The notes: generated by a model not told the origin, from the letters alone. Positions 41,553 to 51,347 are shown, counted from the first letter of the stretch. The stretch is DNA of 64,000 nucleotides from Chitinophagaceae bacterium (GCA_004028795.1 SAIW01000006.1:62001-126000), one strand, 5' to 3'. Numbers and translations are program-made.

Positions 41553-42452
41553 ATGAAAAAGCAAGCTGTTTTTATTTTAATTTTTGTTTTAATTGGATTT
41601 AGTTTAAGAGCACAGGACACTTTACCGAAATTTACAGTTAAAGAACTATCAAAAGGTAAAATATTGGTTAGCTGGATTAACCCTTTTGCTAATTGCAACC
41701 AATTAATGGTGCAACGTTCTTATGATAGTTTAAAGTTTTTTAAAAGTATTTATTCTGCTCAATCTCCCGACCTGCCACAAAATGGTTTTGTTGATAATGA
41801 AGCAGCACCGGGAGTAAAAACTTTTTACAGAATATTTTATGTTTTGGAAAGCGGCGAATATTTTTTTACAAAAGCAACTTCAACTACAGAATTTAAAAAT
41901 ATTAAGCCACAGGAACAAGCCAAGCCGGATATTTCGCAAGATGACAATGAAAATTCGAAAGCAAATAAATCAAAAGAGGATAAAGAAAAAAGCCCTTCCA
42001 ATCCGCCTGTTGTAAAACCTGTTGAGAAAAAATATATTACTATTTACAAACTGAATAAGGATAGTGTTTTAAGAAAAATTGAAGTGCCATTTTATAAAAA
42101 GTTTAAAGACTCTATTGCTACGCAAACTAAAGACACATTATACTTTTTCAGTAATGATGAAGTAATATGGAAACCTTATGTACCAAAACCTGTTTGGAAA
42201 CCTTCTGTTTATATTTTCAGTGATCAAACCACTTACATTATTGTACAATTACCGCAATACAAACAACATAAGTACCGCATAAAATTTTTTGAAGAAGATT
42301 GGAAAGAATTGTTTGAAATAAAACATGTGAATGAAGAAAAACTCATTTTAGATAAAACCAACTTTATACACTCCGGCTGGTTTAATTTTGAATTGTATGA
42401 AGATGATAAACTAAAAGAGAAAAACAAAGTGTATCTGGTAAAAGATTATTAA
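41553..42452 (+). CDS. Secreted protein of unknown function with FN3-like start
   Basis: The 299-residue product has a signal peptide (ending SLRAQ). Residues about 25-115 look like a fibronectin type III-like domain (KILVSWINPFANCNQLMVQRS, then KTFYRIFYVLESGEYFFTKA). A charged linker follows (about 120-165, rich in K/E/P/D), then a beta-rich region with WKPSVYIFSDQTTYIIVQLP. I do not recognise the family. It is likely on the cell surface or in the periplasm. The frame opens 9 nt earlier with TTG; the ATG is preferred. Confidence 0.65.
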   Translation: MKKQAVFILIFVLIGFSLRAQDTLPKFTVKELSKGKILVSWINPFANCNQLMVQRSYDSLKFFKSIYSAQSPDLPQNGFVDNEAAPGVKTFYRIFYVLESGEYFFTKATSTTEFKNIKPQEQAKPDISQDDNENSKANKSKEDKEKSPSNPPVVKPVEKKYITIYKLNKDSVLRKIEVPFYKKFKDSIATQTKDTLYFFSNDEVIWKPYVPKPVWKPSVYIFSDQTTYIIVQLPQYKQHKYRIKFFEEDWKELFEIKHVNEEKLILDKTNFIHSGWFNFELYEDDKLKEKNKVYLVKDY

Positions 42453-42469
42453 TGAAATTACCAATAGCT

Positions 42470-42554
42470 GTCATTTCGAGGCTCGTGCCCAGAAATCCCT
42501 TAATCATTTTAAAGTGAGATTCCTCGTTGAGCAATAACTCAATCTCGGAATGAC
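42470..42554 (+). repeat. GTCATTTCGA-family hairpin, copy R3
   Basis: GTCATTTCGAGGCTCGTGCC at the left and AATCTCGGAATGAC at the right are inverted, with AGAAATCCCTT and GTGAGATTCCTCG inside. It ends 4 nt before the lipB stop codon. Confidence 0.78.
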
Positions 42555-42558
42555 ATTA

Positions 42559-43248
42559 TTACTTCAACTCGCAATCAAAAACAATTTCAAAATTACGTTT
42601 TACTTTTTCTTTTACTTCCTGCATATCAATAGGTCTTCCTAATTCTTTTTGCAGCGAAGTAACCTGCTTATTCTGAATACCGCAAGGCACTATATAATTA
42701 AAATAATCCAGGTTGGTGTTTACATTAAAAGCAAAGCCATGCATCGTAATCCATCTGCTGCACTTAATACCCATTGCACAAATTTTTCTTTCTCTACCTG
42801 CAACATCTGGCTCTAACCAAACGCCTGTTTCCCCTTTGCTTCTATCGCCATGTAAGCCATACTCAGCAAGAGTTCTAATAATTACTTCTTCTAAGCTTCT
42901 TAAATACCAGCTTAAATCTGTTTTAAATTTATCAAGATCGAGGATGGGATAACCAACAATTTGTTCGGGACCGTGAAATGTAATATCTCCGCCACGGTTA
43001 ATATGAAAAAATTCAATACCCTTTTCTTGTAAAGCCTCATCGTCAATTAATACATGTTCTTTCTTACCGCTCTTTCCCAAAGTGTAAACTGGATTATGTT
43101 CAACAAAAAACAAATGATTAACAGTTGCATTTCTGGTTGCTTCATTCATTTTTAAATCAACATTCTGTTTCAAAAAAACTTCCTGTAAATCCCACACTTC
43201 TTTGTATGAACGAAGTCCTAAATCTTTAAAGAAAACAGTTTGTTTCAT
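42559..43248 (-). CDS. lipB: Lipoyl(octanoyl) transferase
   Basis: LipB moves octanoyl from acyl carrier protein to lipoyl domains, the first step of lipoate assembly. The 229-residue protein has the catalytic pair K162 (GIKCSRW) and C189 (IVPCGIQ), plus RGGDITFHGPEQ (86-95). The open frame continues upstream to 43512, but that stretch is translated from dispersed repeats. The family start MKQTVFFKDLG is at 43248, which I use. The gene is convergent with the secreted-protein gene. Confidence 0.93.
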   Translation of the reverse strand: MKQTVFFKDLGLRSYKEVWDLQEVFLKQNVDLKMNEATRNATVNHLFFVEHNPVYTLGKSGKKEHVLIDDEALQEKGIEFFHINRGGDITFHGPEQIVGYPILDLDKFKTDLSWYLRSLEEVIIRTLAEYGLHGDRSKGETGVWLEPDVAGRERKICAMGIKCSRWITMHGFAFNVNTNLDYFNYIVPCGIQNKQVTSLQKELGRPIDMQEVKEKVKRNFEIVFDCELK

Positions 43249-43310
43249 CTGGCAAAAATACGAAGCTGAAAGGACAAGATGAGTGGTGAGTTTGTTGCCA
43301 TGAAAATATG

Positions 43311-43394
43311 CAGTACAAGTGCCTGCCTGCCGGTAGGCAGGTGCGATACCTCGACTTTGCTCAGTACAAGCTATACGAACGATGCCATTTCCAT
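43311..43394 (+). repeat. GTACAAGTG-family element interrupted by two other repeats (copy I)
   Basis: AGTACAAGTG is followed by a 20-bp near-palindrome CCTGCCTGCC/GGTAGGCAGG (43322-43341), then TGCGA resumes the type 2 core. After TGCGA comes a segment with CTCGACTTTGCTCAGTACAA, and then GATGCCATTTCCAT resumes the standard tail. Right beyond, CTCC TTC GGAG is another small hairpin. The whole reads as one type 2 element split by two insertions. It lies in the 244-nt gap upstream of lipB, which otherwise holds no gene. Confidence 0.65.
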
Positions 43395-43479
43395 AGGACT
43401 CCTTCGGAGAAAAACAAAAGACGGTTACATAAAATATTGCAGTATCGAATAGCAAACAGTATACATCGCACATAGCATT

Positions 43480-43487
43480 TACATTTG
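43480..43487 (+). promoter_or_regulatory. -7 element before the RluA-family gene
   Basis: TACATTTG is a perfect TAnnTTTG and is followed by CAAGA and then ATG, 5 nt away. No -33 TTG is seen at the normal spacing. Confidence 0.4.
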
Positions 43488-43492
43488 CAAGA

Positions 43493-44542
43493 ATGAGTAC
43501 TGATTTAGACATTGAACAAACGGAACAGCAGGAGGAAATGTATGAGCGACGCTCCTTTATTATTGATAAAGGGCAGGAACCGATGCGGGTTGATAAATGG
43601 CTGCAGATAAGATTGGAAGGTGCATCAAGAAATAAAATTCAGCAAAGCATTGAATCGGGCTTTCTTACTGTAAATGGCAAGTTGGTAAAAAGTAATTATA
43701 AAGTAAAACCTGCAGATGAATTGGTTCTGATGCTTTTTGTAAACCCTGAATACAGTGAGTTAAAGGTTGAAAATATTCCGTTAAACATTGTGTATGAAGA
43801 TGCGGAAGTATTGGTGATTAATAAACCGCCAAACATGGTAGTACACCCCGGTGTGGGTAACCACAGCGGTACTTTATTAAACGGAGTGGCTTATCATTTA
43901 CTGCAACAAAACCCAAACCTTAACGAAGATGAATTACCGCGTTATGGTTTAGTGCATCGCATAGATAAAAACACAACAGGTTTAATTGTATTGGCTAAAA
44001 CTGCTGATGCGGCTGCACATTTGGCTAAACAATTTGCAGCTCATACTGTTAAAAGAAAATATCAGGCATTGGTTTGGGGAAATATTGAATCTGATGAAGG
44101 TACCATTAATGCCCACATAGCAAGACATCAGCAATACAGAAAAATGTTTACCACATACCCTGAAGGCGATATAGGTAAACATGCTATAACGCATTATAAA
44201 GTATTGGAGCGGTTTAATTATGTAACATTAGTAGAATGTGTGCTGGAAACAGGAAGAACACACCAGATAAGAGTACACATGAAATACATTGGCCATACCC
44301 TTTTTAATGACTGGGAATATGGTGGCGATAAAATTTTAAAAGGAACTATTTATACCAAATACAAACAGTTTGTTGATAATTGTTTTGATGTTTGCCCGCG
44401 TTGTGCCTTGCATGCTAAAACATTAGGTTTTATTCACCCGAAAACAAATAAAGAAATGTTGTTTGAAAGTGAATTACCGCAGGATATGCAACTGGTTATT
44501 GAAAAATGGCGTAGATATGTAATGAATAAAAACTTTGATTAA
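43493..44542 (+). CDS. RluA-family 23S rRNA pseudouridine synthase (RluD-like)
   Basis: The 349-residue enzyme has an N-terminal S4 RNA-binding domain (residues about 31-80, MRVDKWLQIRLEGASR) and the pseudouridine synthase core. The catalytic aspartate is D158 in HRIDKNTTGL, and a further motif is GRTHQIRVH. Overall it matches RluD, which modifies helix 69 of 23S rRNA, though RluA or RluC specificity is not excluded. FkbM methyltransferase follows 9 nt downstream in the same direction. Confidence 0.9.
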   Translation: MSTDLDIEQTEQQEEMYERRSFIIDKGQEPMRVDKWLQIRLEGASRNKIQQSIESGFLTVNGKLVKSNYKVKPADELVLMLFVNPEYSELKVENIPLNIVYEDAEVLVINKPPNMVVHPGVGNHSGTLLNGVAYHLLQQNPNLNEDELPRYGLVHRIDKNTTGLIVLAKTADAAAHLAKQFAAHTVKRKYQALVWGNIESDEGTINAHIARHQQYRKMFTTYPEGDIGKHAITHYKVLERFNYVTLVECVLETGRTHQIRVHMKYIGHTLFNDWEYGGDKILKGTIYTKYKQFVDNCFDVCPRCALHAKTLGFIHPKTNKEMLFESELPQDMQLVIEKWRRYVMNKNFD

Positions 44543-44551
44543 GATTGATTG

Positions 44552-45289
44552 ATGATTGCTGTAGTAAAAAAAATACTGAAGAAACTGGTAAAGCTTTTTC
44601 CCGTTGCATTAACTAAAAACGAATACTATAACAGGCTTACCAAAACAATTATTCAACAACACTGCAAAAAAAACAGTGTGTGTGTAGATGCAGGCAGCCA
44701 CAAAGGTGAAATATTACAAATGATGCTTGATGCTGCCCCTAACGGTATTCATTATGCATTTGAGCCTATTCAGGAACTGATTAATAAATACCTGAAACAT
44801 TTTCAGTTTGAAGTAAATGTTTATGCTGTTGCCTTAAGTAATAACAGGGCATTAGAGCAGTTTAATCTTGTTAAAACCAATACAGCCTACAGCGGTCTTA
44901 GAAGAAGGTTTTACGACAGAAAAGAAAAAGATACAACCATTACTGTACAAACAGATTTATTAGACAATTTTATTCAGCCTGAACAAAAAATTGATTTAAT
45001 AAAATTAGATATTGAAGGCGGTGAATTATGGGCATTACAAGGTGCCGTAAAAACCATTCAATCATCGCAACCGCTGATACTGTTTGAGTTTGGTAAGGCA
45101 GCAGTAGCATATGATTATGACGATAAAGCCATGTTTCAATTTATTAATGAAACAATTAACTACCGCATTTACACCTTACGAAACTGGTTAAACAAAAGCA
45201 ATGCTTTAACCGAAAATGAATTTCACAATTATTATGAAAAGGGTAATGAGTATTTCTTTGTTGCCGCTCCTTTCAAACCCATCATTTAA
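44552..45289 (+). CDS. FkbM-family methyltransferase
   Basis: The 245-residue SAM-dependent methyltransferase has the Rossmann motif I CVDAGSHKGEI (near 47), YAFEPI, and the FkbM-type DLIKLDIEGGELWALQGA. FkbM proteins methylate sugar or polyketide hydroxyls; in this setting a glycan target is a guess. A TTG one codon before the ATG could also start it. It directly follows the RluA-family gene, so they probably share a transcript. Confidence 0.85.
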   Translation: MIAVVKKILKKLVKLFPVALTKNEYYNRLTKTIIQQHCKKNSVCVDAGSHKGEILQMMLDAAPNGIHYAFEPIQELINKYLKHFQFEVNVYAVALSNNRALEQFNLVKTNTAYSGLRRRFYDRKEKDTTITVQTDLLDNFIQPEQKIDLIKLDIEGGELWALQGAVKTIQSSQPLILFEFGKAAVAYDYDDKAMFQFINETINYRIYTLRNWLNKSNALTENEFHNYYEKGNEYFFVAAPFKPII

Positions 45290-45301
45290 TAAGCATCTAC
45301 T

Positions 45302-45309
45302 TATATTTG
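45302..45309 (+). promoter_or_regulatory. -7 element, bioB
   Basis: TATATTTG is a perfect TAnnTTTG 19 nt before the bioB ATG. The -33 region is not clear. Confidence 0.42.
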
Positions 45310-45328
45310 TTCACTCAAAAAAAAGGCT

Positions 45329-46327
45329 ATGCAAAATAAGATTCGCAATAACTGGACTTTAGAAGAAGTTCATTCCATTTACAATACTCCCTTGTTAGAA
45401 TTAATTCATACTGCTTCAAACATTCATCACGAATACAACGATACAGCCGAAGTGCAGGTATGTACTTTGTTAAGTATTAAAACAGGCGGTTGCAGTGAAG
45501 ATTGTGCTTATTGTCCGCAGGCTGCCCGTTACAACACAGGTGTCAATGTACAGGCATTAATGCAAAAAGACGAAGTATTGGCTTATGCTCAAAAAGCTAA
45601 AGATGCGGGCAGCACAAGGTTTTGCATGGGTGCAGCATGGAGAGAAGTGAGAGATAACAGAGATTTTGACCGTGTATTGGATATGGTTAAAGGCGTGAAT
45701 GAAATGGGTATGGAAGTTTGTTGCACATTGGGTATGCTTACAGAAACACAGGCTCAGAAATTAGCAGATGCCGGTTTATATGCATACAATCATAATTTAG
45801 ATACAAGCCATGAACATTATTCTGAAATTATTACCACACGTACTTATGAAGACAGATTGAATACGTTGGATAATGTTCGCAAAGCAGGTGTAACGGTTTG
45901 CTGCGGTGGTATCATCGGCTTAGGAGAAACACATGAGGACAGAATTAAAATGTTGCATACTTTATCAACCATGCCAACACACCCTGAAAGTGTACCTATT
46001 AATGCATTGGTTGCTATTAAAGGAACACCGTTGGAAAACAACGCCAAAACAGATGTATGGGATATGGTTAGAATGATTGCCACAGCACGCATTTTAATGC
46101 CCGCAACAATGGTTCGTTTAAGTGCAGGCAGAACAGAAATGAGTGTGGCAGAACAGGCATTGTGTTTTATGGCAGGTGCTAATTCTATTTTTGCGGGAGA
46201 TAAATTATTAACTACACCTAACCCGAGTTTTGAAGAAGACAATAATATGTTCAATCTGCTGGGATTAAAGCCCCGCAAAGCTTTCAAAGAAGAAAAACAA
46301 TATTTGCGTGAAATGATTGAAGCATAA
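45329..46327 (+). CDS. bioB: Biotin synthase
   Basis: BioB inserts sulfur into dethiobiotin in the last step of biotin synthesis. The 332-residue radical-SAM enzyme has the [4Fe-4S] cysteines C55, C59 and C62 in [12 protein letters not shown], the SAM-binding region, and the auxiliary cluster ligands including the conserved VRLSAGR Arg. The length is normal. Other bio genes are not adjacent. Confidence 0.95.
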   Translation: MQNKIRNNWTLEEVHSIYNTPLLELIHTASNIHHEYNDTAEVQVCTLLSIKTGGCSEDCAYCPQAARYNTGVNVQALMQKDEVLAYAQKAKDAGSTRFCMGAAWREVRDNRDFDRVLDMVKGVNEMGMEVCCTLGMLTETQAQKLADAGLYAYNHNLDTSHEHYSEIITTRTYEDRLNTLDNVRKAGVTVCCGGIIGLGETHEDRIKMLHTLSTMPTHPESVPINALVAIKGTPLENNAKTDVWDMVRMIATARILMPATMVRLSAGRTEMSVAEQALCFMAGANSIFAGDKLLTTPNPSFEEDNNMFNLLGLKPRKAFKEEKQYLREMIEA

Positions 46328-46378
46328 CTTTAAACCTTAAACAACTTAAATATTCTAAATTTTTTTAAACAACATGCT

Positions 46379-46906
46379 ATGAAAAAAATGATTGCTGCCT
46401 TGAGAAGTTTCTTAACTGCCCTTCTTATTTTAACCTGCTTCCAATTGTTTGCACAAAAAACAGATGAAGTTAAGTTAGTAGAAAAAACAAGTTATGATGG
46501 CATTTTAAACGGCATTTTAAAAGAAGGTTCAATTATTAAAACAGCAAGTTTTCATTACTATATTTTAGATGAAGATGTAAAATTAGCTGCAGGTATTAAT
46601 AACCCTACTATTACAATTAATAAAGTTGGTAAGAAAAATCAAATGCTTATTCAGGGTATTGATAACCCTGTTAAATGCCACAGAGAATCTGATGTGGTAG
46701 ATACACAGTTTAAAGGAAATTTCTCCGGTTGGACAGGCTCTACTTCATTTTCATTCATGAATGGTGAAACATGGGTACAGGATGAACCTGGCATTAAAAA
46801 CTACAACATCTTTCAACCCAAAGTTTTAATCTATAGAACTTCAGATGGTTACAGAATGAAGATTGAAGGTGTTAATGAATTATTGTTGGTAAAGAAGAAT
46901 AATTAA
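46379..46906 (+). CDS. Secreted protein of unknown function
   Basis: The 175-residue product has a signal peptide (ending CFQLFAQ). The rest is beta-rich with regular strands such as SIIKTASFHYYILDEDVKLA and NPTITINKVGKKNQM. I do not recognise the family. It is separate from bioB by 51 nt and followed by a dispersed hairpin. Confidence 0.6.
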   Translation: MKKMIAALRSFLTALLILTCFQLFAQKTDEVKLVEKTSYDGILNGILKEGSIIKTASFHYYILDEDVKLAAGINNPTITINKVGKKNQMLIQGIDNPVKCHRESDVVDTQFKGNFSGWTGSTSFSFMNGETWVQDEPGIKNYNIFQPKVLIYRTSDGYRMKIEGVNELLLVKKNN

Positions 46907-46928
46907 CTTATTTGAAACATACGTTCTC

Positions 46929-47023
46929 GTCATTTCGAAGGTTCGTACCAAGAAATCCTATCTTCAATTGAGCAAGAGATTTCTCGTTGGGCAATCCTGA
47001 AACTTCGGGACAATCGGGAAATG
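46929..47023 (+). repeat. GTCATTTCGA-family hairpin, copy R4 with an extra insert
   Basis: GTCATTTCGAAGGTTCGTAC at the left and GAGATTTCTCGTTGGGCAAT inside match the family. The right end is interrupted by CCTGAAACTTCGGGACA before a degenerate AATCGGGAAATGCC. Confidence 0.68.
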
Positions 47024-47034
47024 CCGAGCAAAAC

Positions 47035-48063
47035 TTACAGCCCATCTCCTTTCCAGTTAAAGTTTAAACTAAACTGGTGAAATAAATTCTTTTGATAAAA
47101 TCCGGTTGCATAGCGTATATGCAACTTTTTTAATAATACACCGGCTCCTAAAGTAAAGCCATTCATACCATTGGCAATATTGTAAGCATTCAAATCGTAA
47201 CGGCGTAAAAAATTATACCCTATTGTAGCTTCTAATTTTTCGTCAATAAAAATCTGCGTTGCAAAAACTAAATGAGAAAATATTTTCTGTAAAGTGAATT
47301 TGCTGCTTAAATAACTATCGTCTCCCTGCGATGCATTGAAGGCAGTATCGTTATAATAAATATTAAAAGCCTGTAAATGATGTGCTGTTAACGAAAACTG
47401 CAAGGGTGCTTTCAACAATCTTTTCGTTAATCCTATTTGCAAATCAAAAGGTAATTCTTCTTTATTGGCACCATCATATTTTTTTAATTGTGTACCGATA
47501 TTTCTAAATACCACACTCGCCTGAAAAAATTTAGTGCTGTCGTAGTACGTTACACCCAAGTCCAAGGCTACACCGTTGCTTCTGTACTGACCGTAATTGC
47601 TTGAAACAAATTTTAATGTTGCACCATACCACCAACGTTCTAAATATTTTTTTGAAGCAGAAACCTGAATAACATAATCATTCGGTTTAAACTCTCCGTA
47701 AATATTCCCGCTTGCATCTGTTTGTGTAGTTGAGCCGTAATTAAAATAGTTAATGCCTAAAGCAATATTCATATCTGGTTTTTCAGCATACAAAGCGGTA
47801 GTTAAACTGTAGTTTTTAATACCCGCATAAAAACTATTAAAGGAGGCATTTACCTGTTGATGCATTTCTGTTCTTAACAATGCAGGGTTTTGAAAAACCA
47901 TACCAACGTCTTTACTGATGTTTGAAATATTGATGCCACCTAAAGCAGAAGCCTGTGCTGTATTGGGTTGCGAAAGAAAATTAAAAACTGTATTGCCACC
48001 TAAGTTCTGAGCAATAACTTCCTTACTAACCATCAAGAAAAATAAAAAAATAATTTTCTTCAT
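47035..48063 (-). CDS. porQ: Type IX secretion system protein PorQ
   Basis: The 342-residue protein has a signal peptide (ending VIAQ) and a FadL-like outer-membrane barrel. The opening GGNTVFNFLSQPNTAQASALGG, then VFQNPALL, and the conserved C-terminal barrel strands match PorQ. With PorU, PorV and PorZ it forms the attachment complex that anchors type IX cargo to the cell surface. It lies downstream of lon on the same strand, behind a terminator. Confidence 0.87.
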   Translation of the reverse strand: MKKIIFLFFLMVSKEVIAQNLGGNTVFNFLSQPNTAQASALGGINISNISKDVGMVFQNPALLRTEMHQQVNASFNSFYAGIKNYSLTTALYAEKPDMNIALGINYFNYGSTTQTDASGNIYGEFKPNDYVIQVSASKKYLERWWYGATLKFVSSNYGQYRSNGVALDLGVTYYDSTKFFQASVVFRNIGTQLKKYDGANKEELPFDLQIGLTKRLLKAPLQFSLTAHHLQAFNIYYNDTAFNASQGDDSYLSSKFTLQKIFSHLVFATQIFIDEKLEATIGYNFLRRYDLNAYNIANGMNGFTLGAGVLLKKLHIRYATGFYQKNLFHQFSLNFNWKGDGL

Positions 48064-48125
48064 TCAGGAATGAAAGTAACTCATTTTATGAAATGCTATG
48101 ATTCGAAAAGACTCGAATTAACTAA

Positions 48126-48154
48126 ATAAAAAAGTTTGTGAGGACACAAACTTT
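48126..48154 (-). terminator. Rho-independent terminator, lon
   Basis: AAAGTTTGTG (48131-48140) and CACAAACTTT (48145-48154) form a 10-bp stem with loop AGGA. Read on the minus strand it ends in a T run, so it terminates lon. Confidence 0.78.
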
Positions 48155-48193
48155 AAATAAAATTTTCTCGCTGAAAACGCAGATAACACAGAA

Positions 48194-50590
48194 CTACATC
48201 AAAGCTAACTCTAATACTTGCTGCATATTTTTTACATAATGAAACTGAATACCTTTAATAAAGCTGCTGTCTATTTCCTGCACATCTTTTTCATTCTGCC
48301 AACACATGATAATTTCTTTTAATCCTGCACGTTTTGCAGCCAATACTTTTTCTTTAATACCACCCACAGGCAATACTTGTCCGCGTAAAGTAATCTCACC
48401 TGTCATAGCTAAATAGGGTTTAACTTTTCTTCCTGTAAAAGCAGAAGTTAAAGCGGTAAGCATGGTAATACCCGCACTCGGACCATCTTTAGGCGTAGCT
48501 CCTTCAGGCACATGCACATGAATGGTTTTCTTACCGAAAGCATCATTTTCAATAGCATATTTTTTTGCATGTGTTTGCAAATAAGTTAGTGCAGTGGTAA
48601 CACTCTCTTTCATTACATTACCTAAATTGCCTGTTAATTTCAATTCACCTTTACCATCACTTAAAGCCGTTTCAATAAATAAAATATCACCGCCAACATA
48701 AGTCCATGCAAGCCCCACAGCTACACCCGGCATATTGGCTGTTTTATAAATTTCATTGCTGTATCGTGGCTGACCTAATATTTTCACCACATCAGCATTT
48801 GTTAATGTTGGTTTTAATTTTCCTTTGGTTGCCACTTCTTTCGCCTGATAACGCATAATGGAAGCTAACTGTCTGTCCAACTCTCTTACGCCGCTTTCTC
48901 TTGTATAATTTTCAATGGTTTTTTCAATAACAGTATCTGCAATTTTAAAGTTGTTTTTTACCAAACCATGTGCTTCTTTTTGTTTGGGAATTAAATGTCT
49001 TTTAGCAATTTCAACTTTTTCTTCAATGGCATATCCGCTCAAATCAATTATCTCCAAACGGTCTTTAAGAGCGGGTTGTATGTTTTGAATATTATTCGCA
49101 GTTGCAATAAATAACACTTTGCTTAAATCATATTCCAGCTCTAAATAGTTATCATAAAAAGTATTGTTTTGTTCGGGGTCTAATACTTCCAATAAGGCAG
49201 AGGAAGGATCTCCGCGATGGTCGTTTCCTATCTTATCAATCTCATCTAAAATCATTACAGGGTTAGATGATTTTACTTTACGGATATTTTGTAAAACTCT
49301 TCCCGGCATAGCACCGATATAGGTTTTACGATGACCGCGTATTTCACTTTCATCATGCAAACCACCTAAACTAACACGTGTATATTTTCTACCAACAGCA
49401 TGGGCTATACTTTTACCTAACGATGTTTTGCCAATACCCGGAGGACCAACAAAACAAAGTATCGGGCTTTTCATATCACCTTTTAATTTCAATACAGCCA
49501 GGTATTCTAAAATGCGTGTTTTAATTTTCTGCATACCGTAATGGTCTGCATCCAATACCTTCTTTGCATTCTTTAAATCGTAGTTATCTTCTGTAAATTC
49601 ATTCCAGGGTAAATCCAATAATAAATCTGTATGATTGTAAACAACTGAATAATCTGGCGTTGAAGGATGCATTCTTTCCAGCTTGGCAATATTAGTATCA
49701 AACATTGCTTTAGCAGCTTCTGTAAACTTTTTGGTTTCAGCTTTCTTTTTCATTTCAGCCAACTCCTTGTCGTTGCTATCTCCTCCTAACTCATCTTTAA
49801 TACTTTTTAATTGTTGTTGAAGAAAGTATTCACGTTGTTGTTTATCAATTTCAGTGCGGGTTTTATTGGTTACCTTATCTTTCAGTTCTGCAAACTGTAA
49901 TTCTTTTTGTAATATCTGCACTAATTTTTCTGAACGAAACTTCACATCATTCGTTTCTAATAAACCTTGCTTTTCTTCTATAGTGCTGTTTAAATTACTG
50001 CTTACAAAATTTATTAAGAATGCAGGGCTTTCAATACTTTTTAAAATGATAGATGCTTCTGCAGGAAGGTTGGGCGAAAGCTGCACAATACGTGTAGCCA
50101 AGTCTTTTATTGAACTTACATAAGCATTAAAATCTTCATCTTTATCTTTTACTTCATCTTCTAAAATTTTAACTGCAGCTTTAAAGTACGGGTCTTCGCT
50201 AACTAATTGTGTTAATTCAAAACGTTTCTTTCCCTGAATAATTATGGTAGTACCGCCATCAGGCATTTTAATCAACTTCACAATTTTAGCAACAGTTCCA
50301 ATGCTGCATAAGTCTTTAGCTTCAGGATCTTCAATATTGGTATCTTTTTGTGCTAATACACCAATTAATTTATCGCCTTTGTAAGCATCGTTTACAGCTT
50401 TTATACTTTTATCTCTGCCAACAGTTATCGGCAATACAACACCGGGAAATAAAACGGTATTTCTTAAAGGAAGAATAGGTAATGTATCGGGAATAATTGT
50501 TTTATCGTTCTCATCTTCATTTTCATTCAAAGGAATTATCGGCAAAAAATCCTGTTCATCTTCGCTTGAAAAAAATTTATTCGTGTTCAT
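48194..50590 (-). CDS. lon: ATP-dependent protease Lon
   Basis: The 798-residue Lon has an N-terminal substrate-binding domain (residues about 35-235), the AAA+ module with Walker [13 protein letters not shown] and Walker [11 protein letters not shown], and the C-terminal Ser-Lys protease. The nucleophile is S705 in KDGPSAG and the base is K748 in GGIKEKVLA. It degrades damaged and regulatory proteins. The length is typical for Bacteroidetes Lon. The gene is monocistronic, with its terminator before porQ. Confidence 0.96.
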   Translation of the reverse strand: MNTNKFFSSEDEQDFLPIIPLNENEDENDKTIIPDTLPILPLRNTVLFPGVVLPITVGRDKSIKAVNDAYKGDKLIGVLAQKDTNIEDPEAKDLCSIGTVAKIVKLIKMPDGGTTIIIQGKKRFELTQLVSEDPYFKAAVKILEDEVKDKDEDFNAYVSSIKDLATRIVQLSPNLPAEASIILKSIESPAFLINFVSSNLNSTIEEKQGLLETNDVKFRSEKLVQILQKELQFAELKDKVTNKTRTEIDKQQREYFLQQQLKSIKDELGGDSNDKELAEMKKKAETKKFTEAAKAMFDTNIAKLERMHPSTPDYSVVYNHTDLLLDLPWNEFTEDNYDLKNAKKVLDADHYGMQKIKTRILEYLAVLKLKGDMKSPILCFVGPPGIGKTSLGKSIAHAVGRKYTRVSLGGLHDESEIRGHRKTYIGAMPGRVLQNIRKVKSSNPVMILDEIDKIGNDHRGDPSSALLEVLDPEQNNTFYDNYLELEYDLSKVLFIATANNIQNIQPALKDRLEIIDLSGYAIEEKVEIAKRHLIPKQKEAHGLVKNNFKIADTVIEKTIENYTRESGVRELDRQLASIMRYQAKEVATKGKLKPTLTNADVVKILGQPRYSNEIYKTANMPGVAVGLAWTYVGGDILFIETALSDGKGELKLTGNLGNVMKESVTTALTYLQTHAKKYAIENDAFGKKTIHVHVPEGATPKDGPSAGITMLTALTSAFTGRKVKPYLAMTGEITLRGQVLPVGGIKEKVLAAKRAGLKEIIMCWQNEKDVQEIDSSFIKGIQFHYVKNMQQVLELALM

Positions 50591-50722
50591 AAGTGTTCTT
50601 CAAAATTATTTTTATGCCATTACAGCAGTTGTGTTCTTATTAAATAAGTGGTGCAAAATAGTCAATATTGGTGCCATGAGGGTTTTAAAAGATTTATTTG
50701 TACAAATTGGCACAACCTAAAT

Positions 50723-50749
50723 AAAAAACACCCTGCAATTGGCAGGGTG
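50723..50749 (-). terminator. Rho-independent terminator
   Basis: CACCCTGC (50729-50736) pairs with GCAGGGTG (50742-50749). Read on the minus strand a T run follows, ending the outer-membrane protein gene. Confidence 0.8.
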
Positions 50750-50774
50750 CTTTACTGGAATATCTACACAAATT

Positions 50775-51347
50775 TTATAATATTTTAAAACCAATACCCA
50801 CCTGAATTTGCTGGCTTTTCCATTGTTCTTTATTATCTATATCGTTTAGGTTTGTTAAGCCGATATTGTAACGGCCATACACTCTTAAAGTGCCAAGGTT
50901 TAATTGCAAACCGGCAACCATAGAAAAATCGCCGCTTTTAAAAGCATCAGAACCGTTTTGAACAAAGCTTTTATCATTGTTCATTACAATACTGTATTGC
51001 GGGCCAACATGCAGCGTTAACAATTTGCCTGTATTAATTCTTAGTAAAAGCGGAATTGATAAGTAATTCAACTTAGCATCTTTATTAGGTGTTAAGTTTC
51101 CGTTATAAGTTGTAGTTGTAGTTTGAGATTGACTGAACAATACTTCGGGTTGAATACCTATTGATTTACTGAAATCTATTTCTGCAAAACCACCTAACTG
51201 ATAACCTAAATTAAAACCATCTTTAAAAGACTGGCCGTTTATTTTAGTGGCATTCGCACCCACTTTAGCACCTAAATGAAAACCCTGCGAAAAACCTGTA
51301 ACACTAAAACAGGTAATTAGAATTAAGGGAAGAATGAACTTTTTCAT
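50775..51347 (-). CDS. Small outer-membrane beta-barrel protein (porin-family, type OprF/PorT-like)
   Basis: The 190-residue protein has a signal peptide (ending VTGFSQ) and eight or so amphipathic strands. The pattern GFHLGAKVGANATKI, then GFNLGYQLGGFAEI, RINTGKLLTLHVGPQYS and the terminal QIQVGIGFKIL matches the Bacteroidetes small porin/OmpW-like beta-barrels annotated as porin family. No pore function is shown. The in-frame ATG at 51374 precedes the signal and is rejected. Confidence 0.78.
   Translation of the reverse strand: MKKFILPLILITCFSVTGFSQGFHLGAKVGANATKINGQSFKDGFNLGYQLGGFAEIDFSKSIGIQPEVLFSQSQTTTTTYNGNLTPNKDAKLNYLSIPLLLRINTGKLLTLHVGPQYSIVMNNDKSFVQNGSDAFKSGDFSMVAGLQLNLGTLRVYGRYNIGLTNLNDIDNKEQWKSQQIQVGIGFKIL

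Noticed and set aside
6660-43394. CRISPR array
   Set aside because: The GTACAAGTG repeats are kilobases apart, occur in both orientations and have no regular spacers or cas genes.
43249-43512. 88-residue N-terminal extension of lipB
   Set aside because: The translation comes from dispersed repeats and the interrupted GTACAAGTG element. LipB family sequence begins at MKQTVFFKDLG, and the extension has no similarity to any LipB.
45844-46287. Minus-strand 147-residue frame
   Set aside because: It lies wholly inside bioB on the opposite strand with no independent signal.
50690-50716. Possible ninth GTACAAGTG-family copy
   Set aside because: TTGTACAAATTGGCACAACC shares only the ends with the family and lacks either core, so it may be chance.
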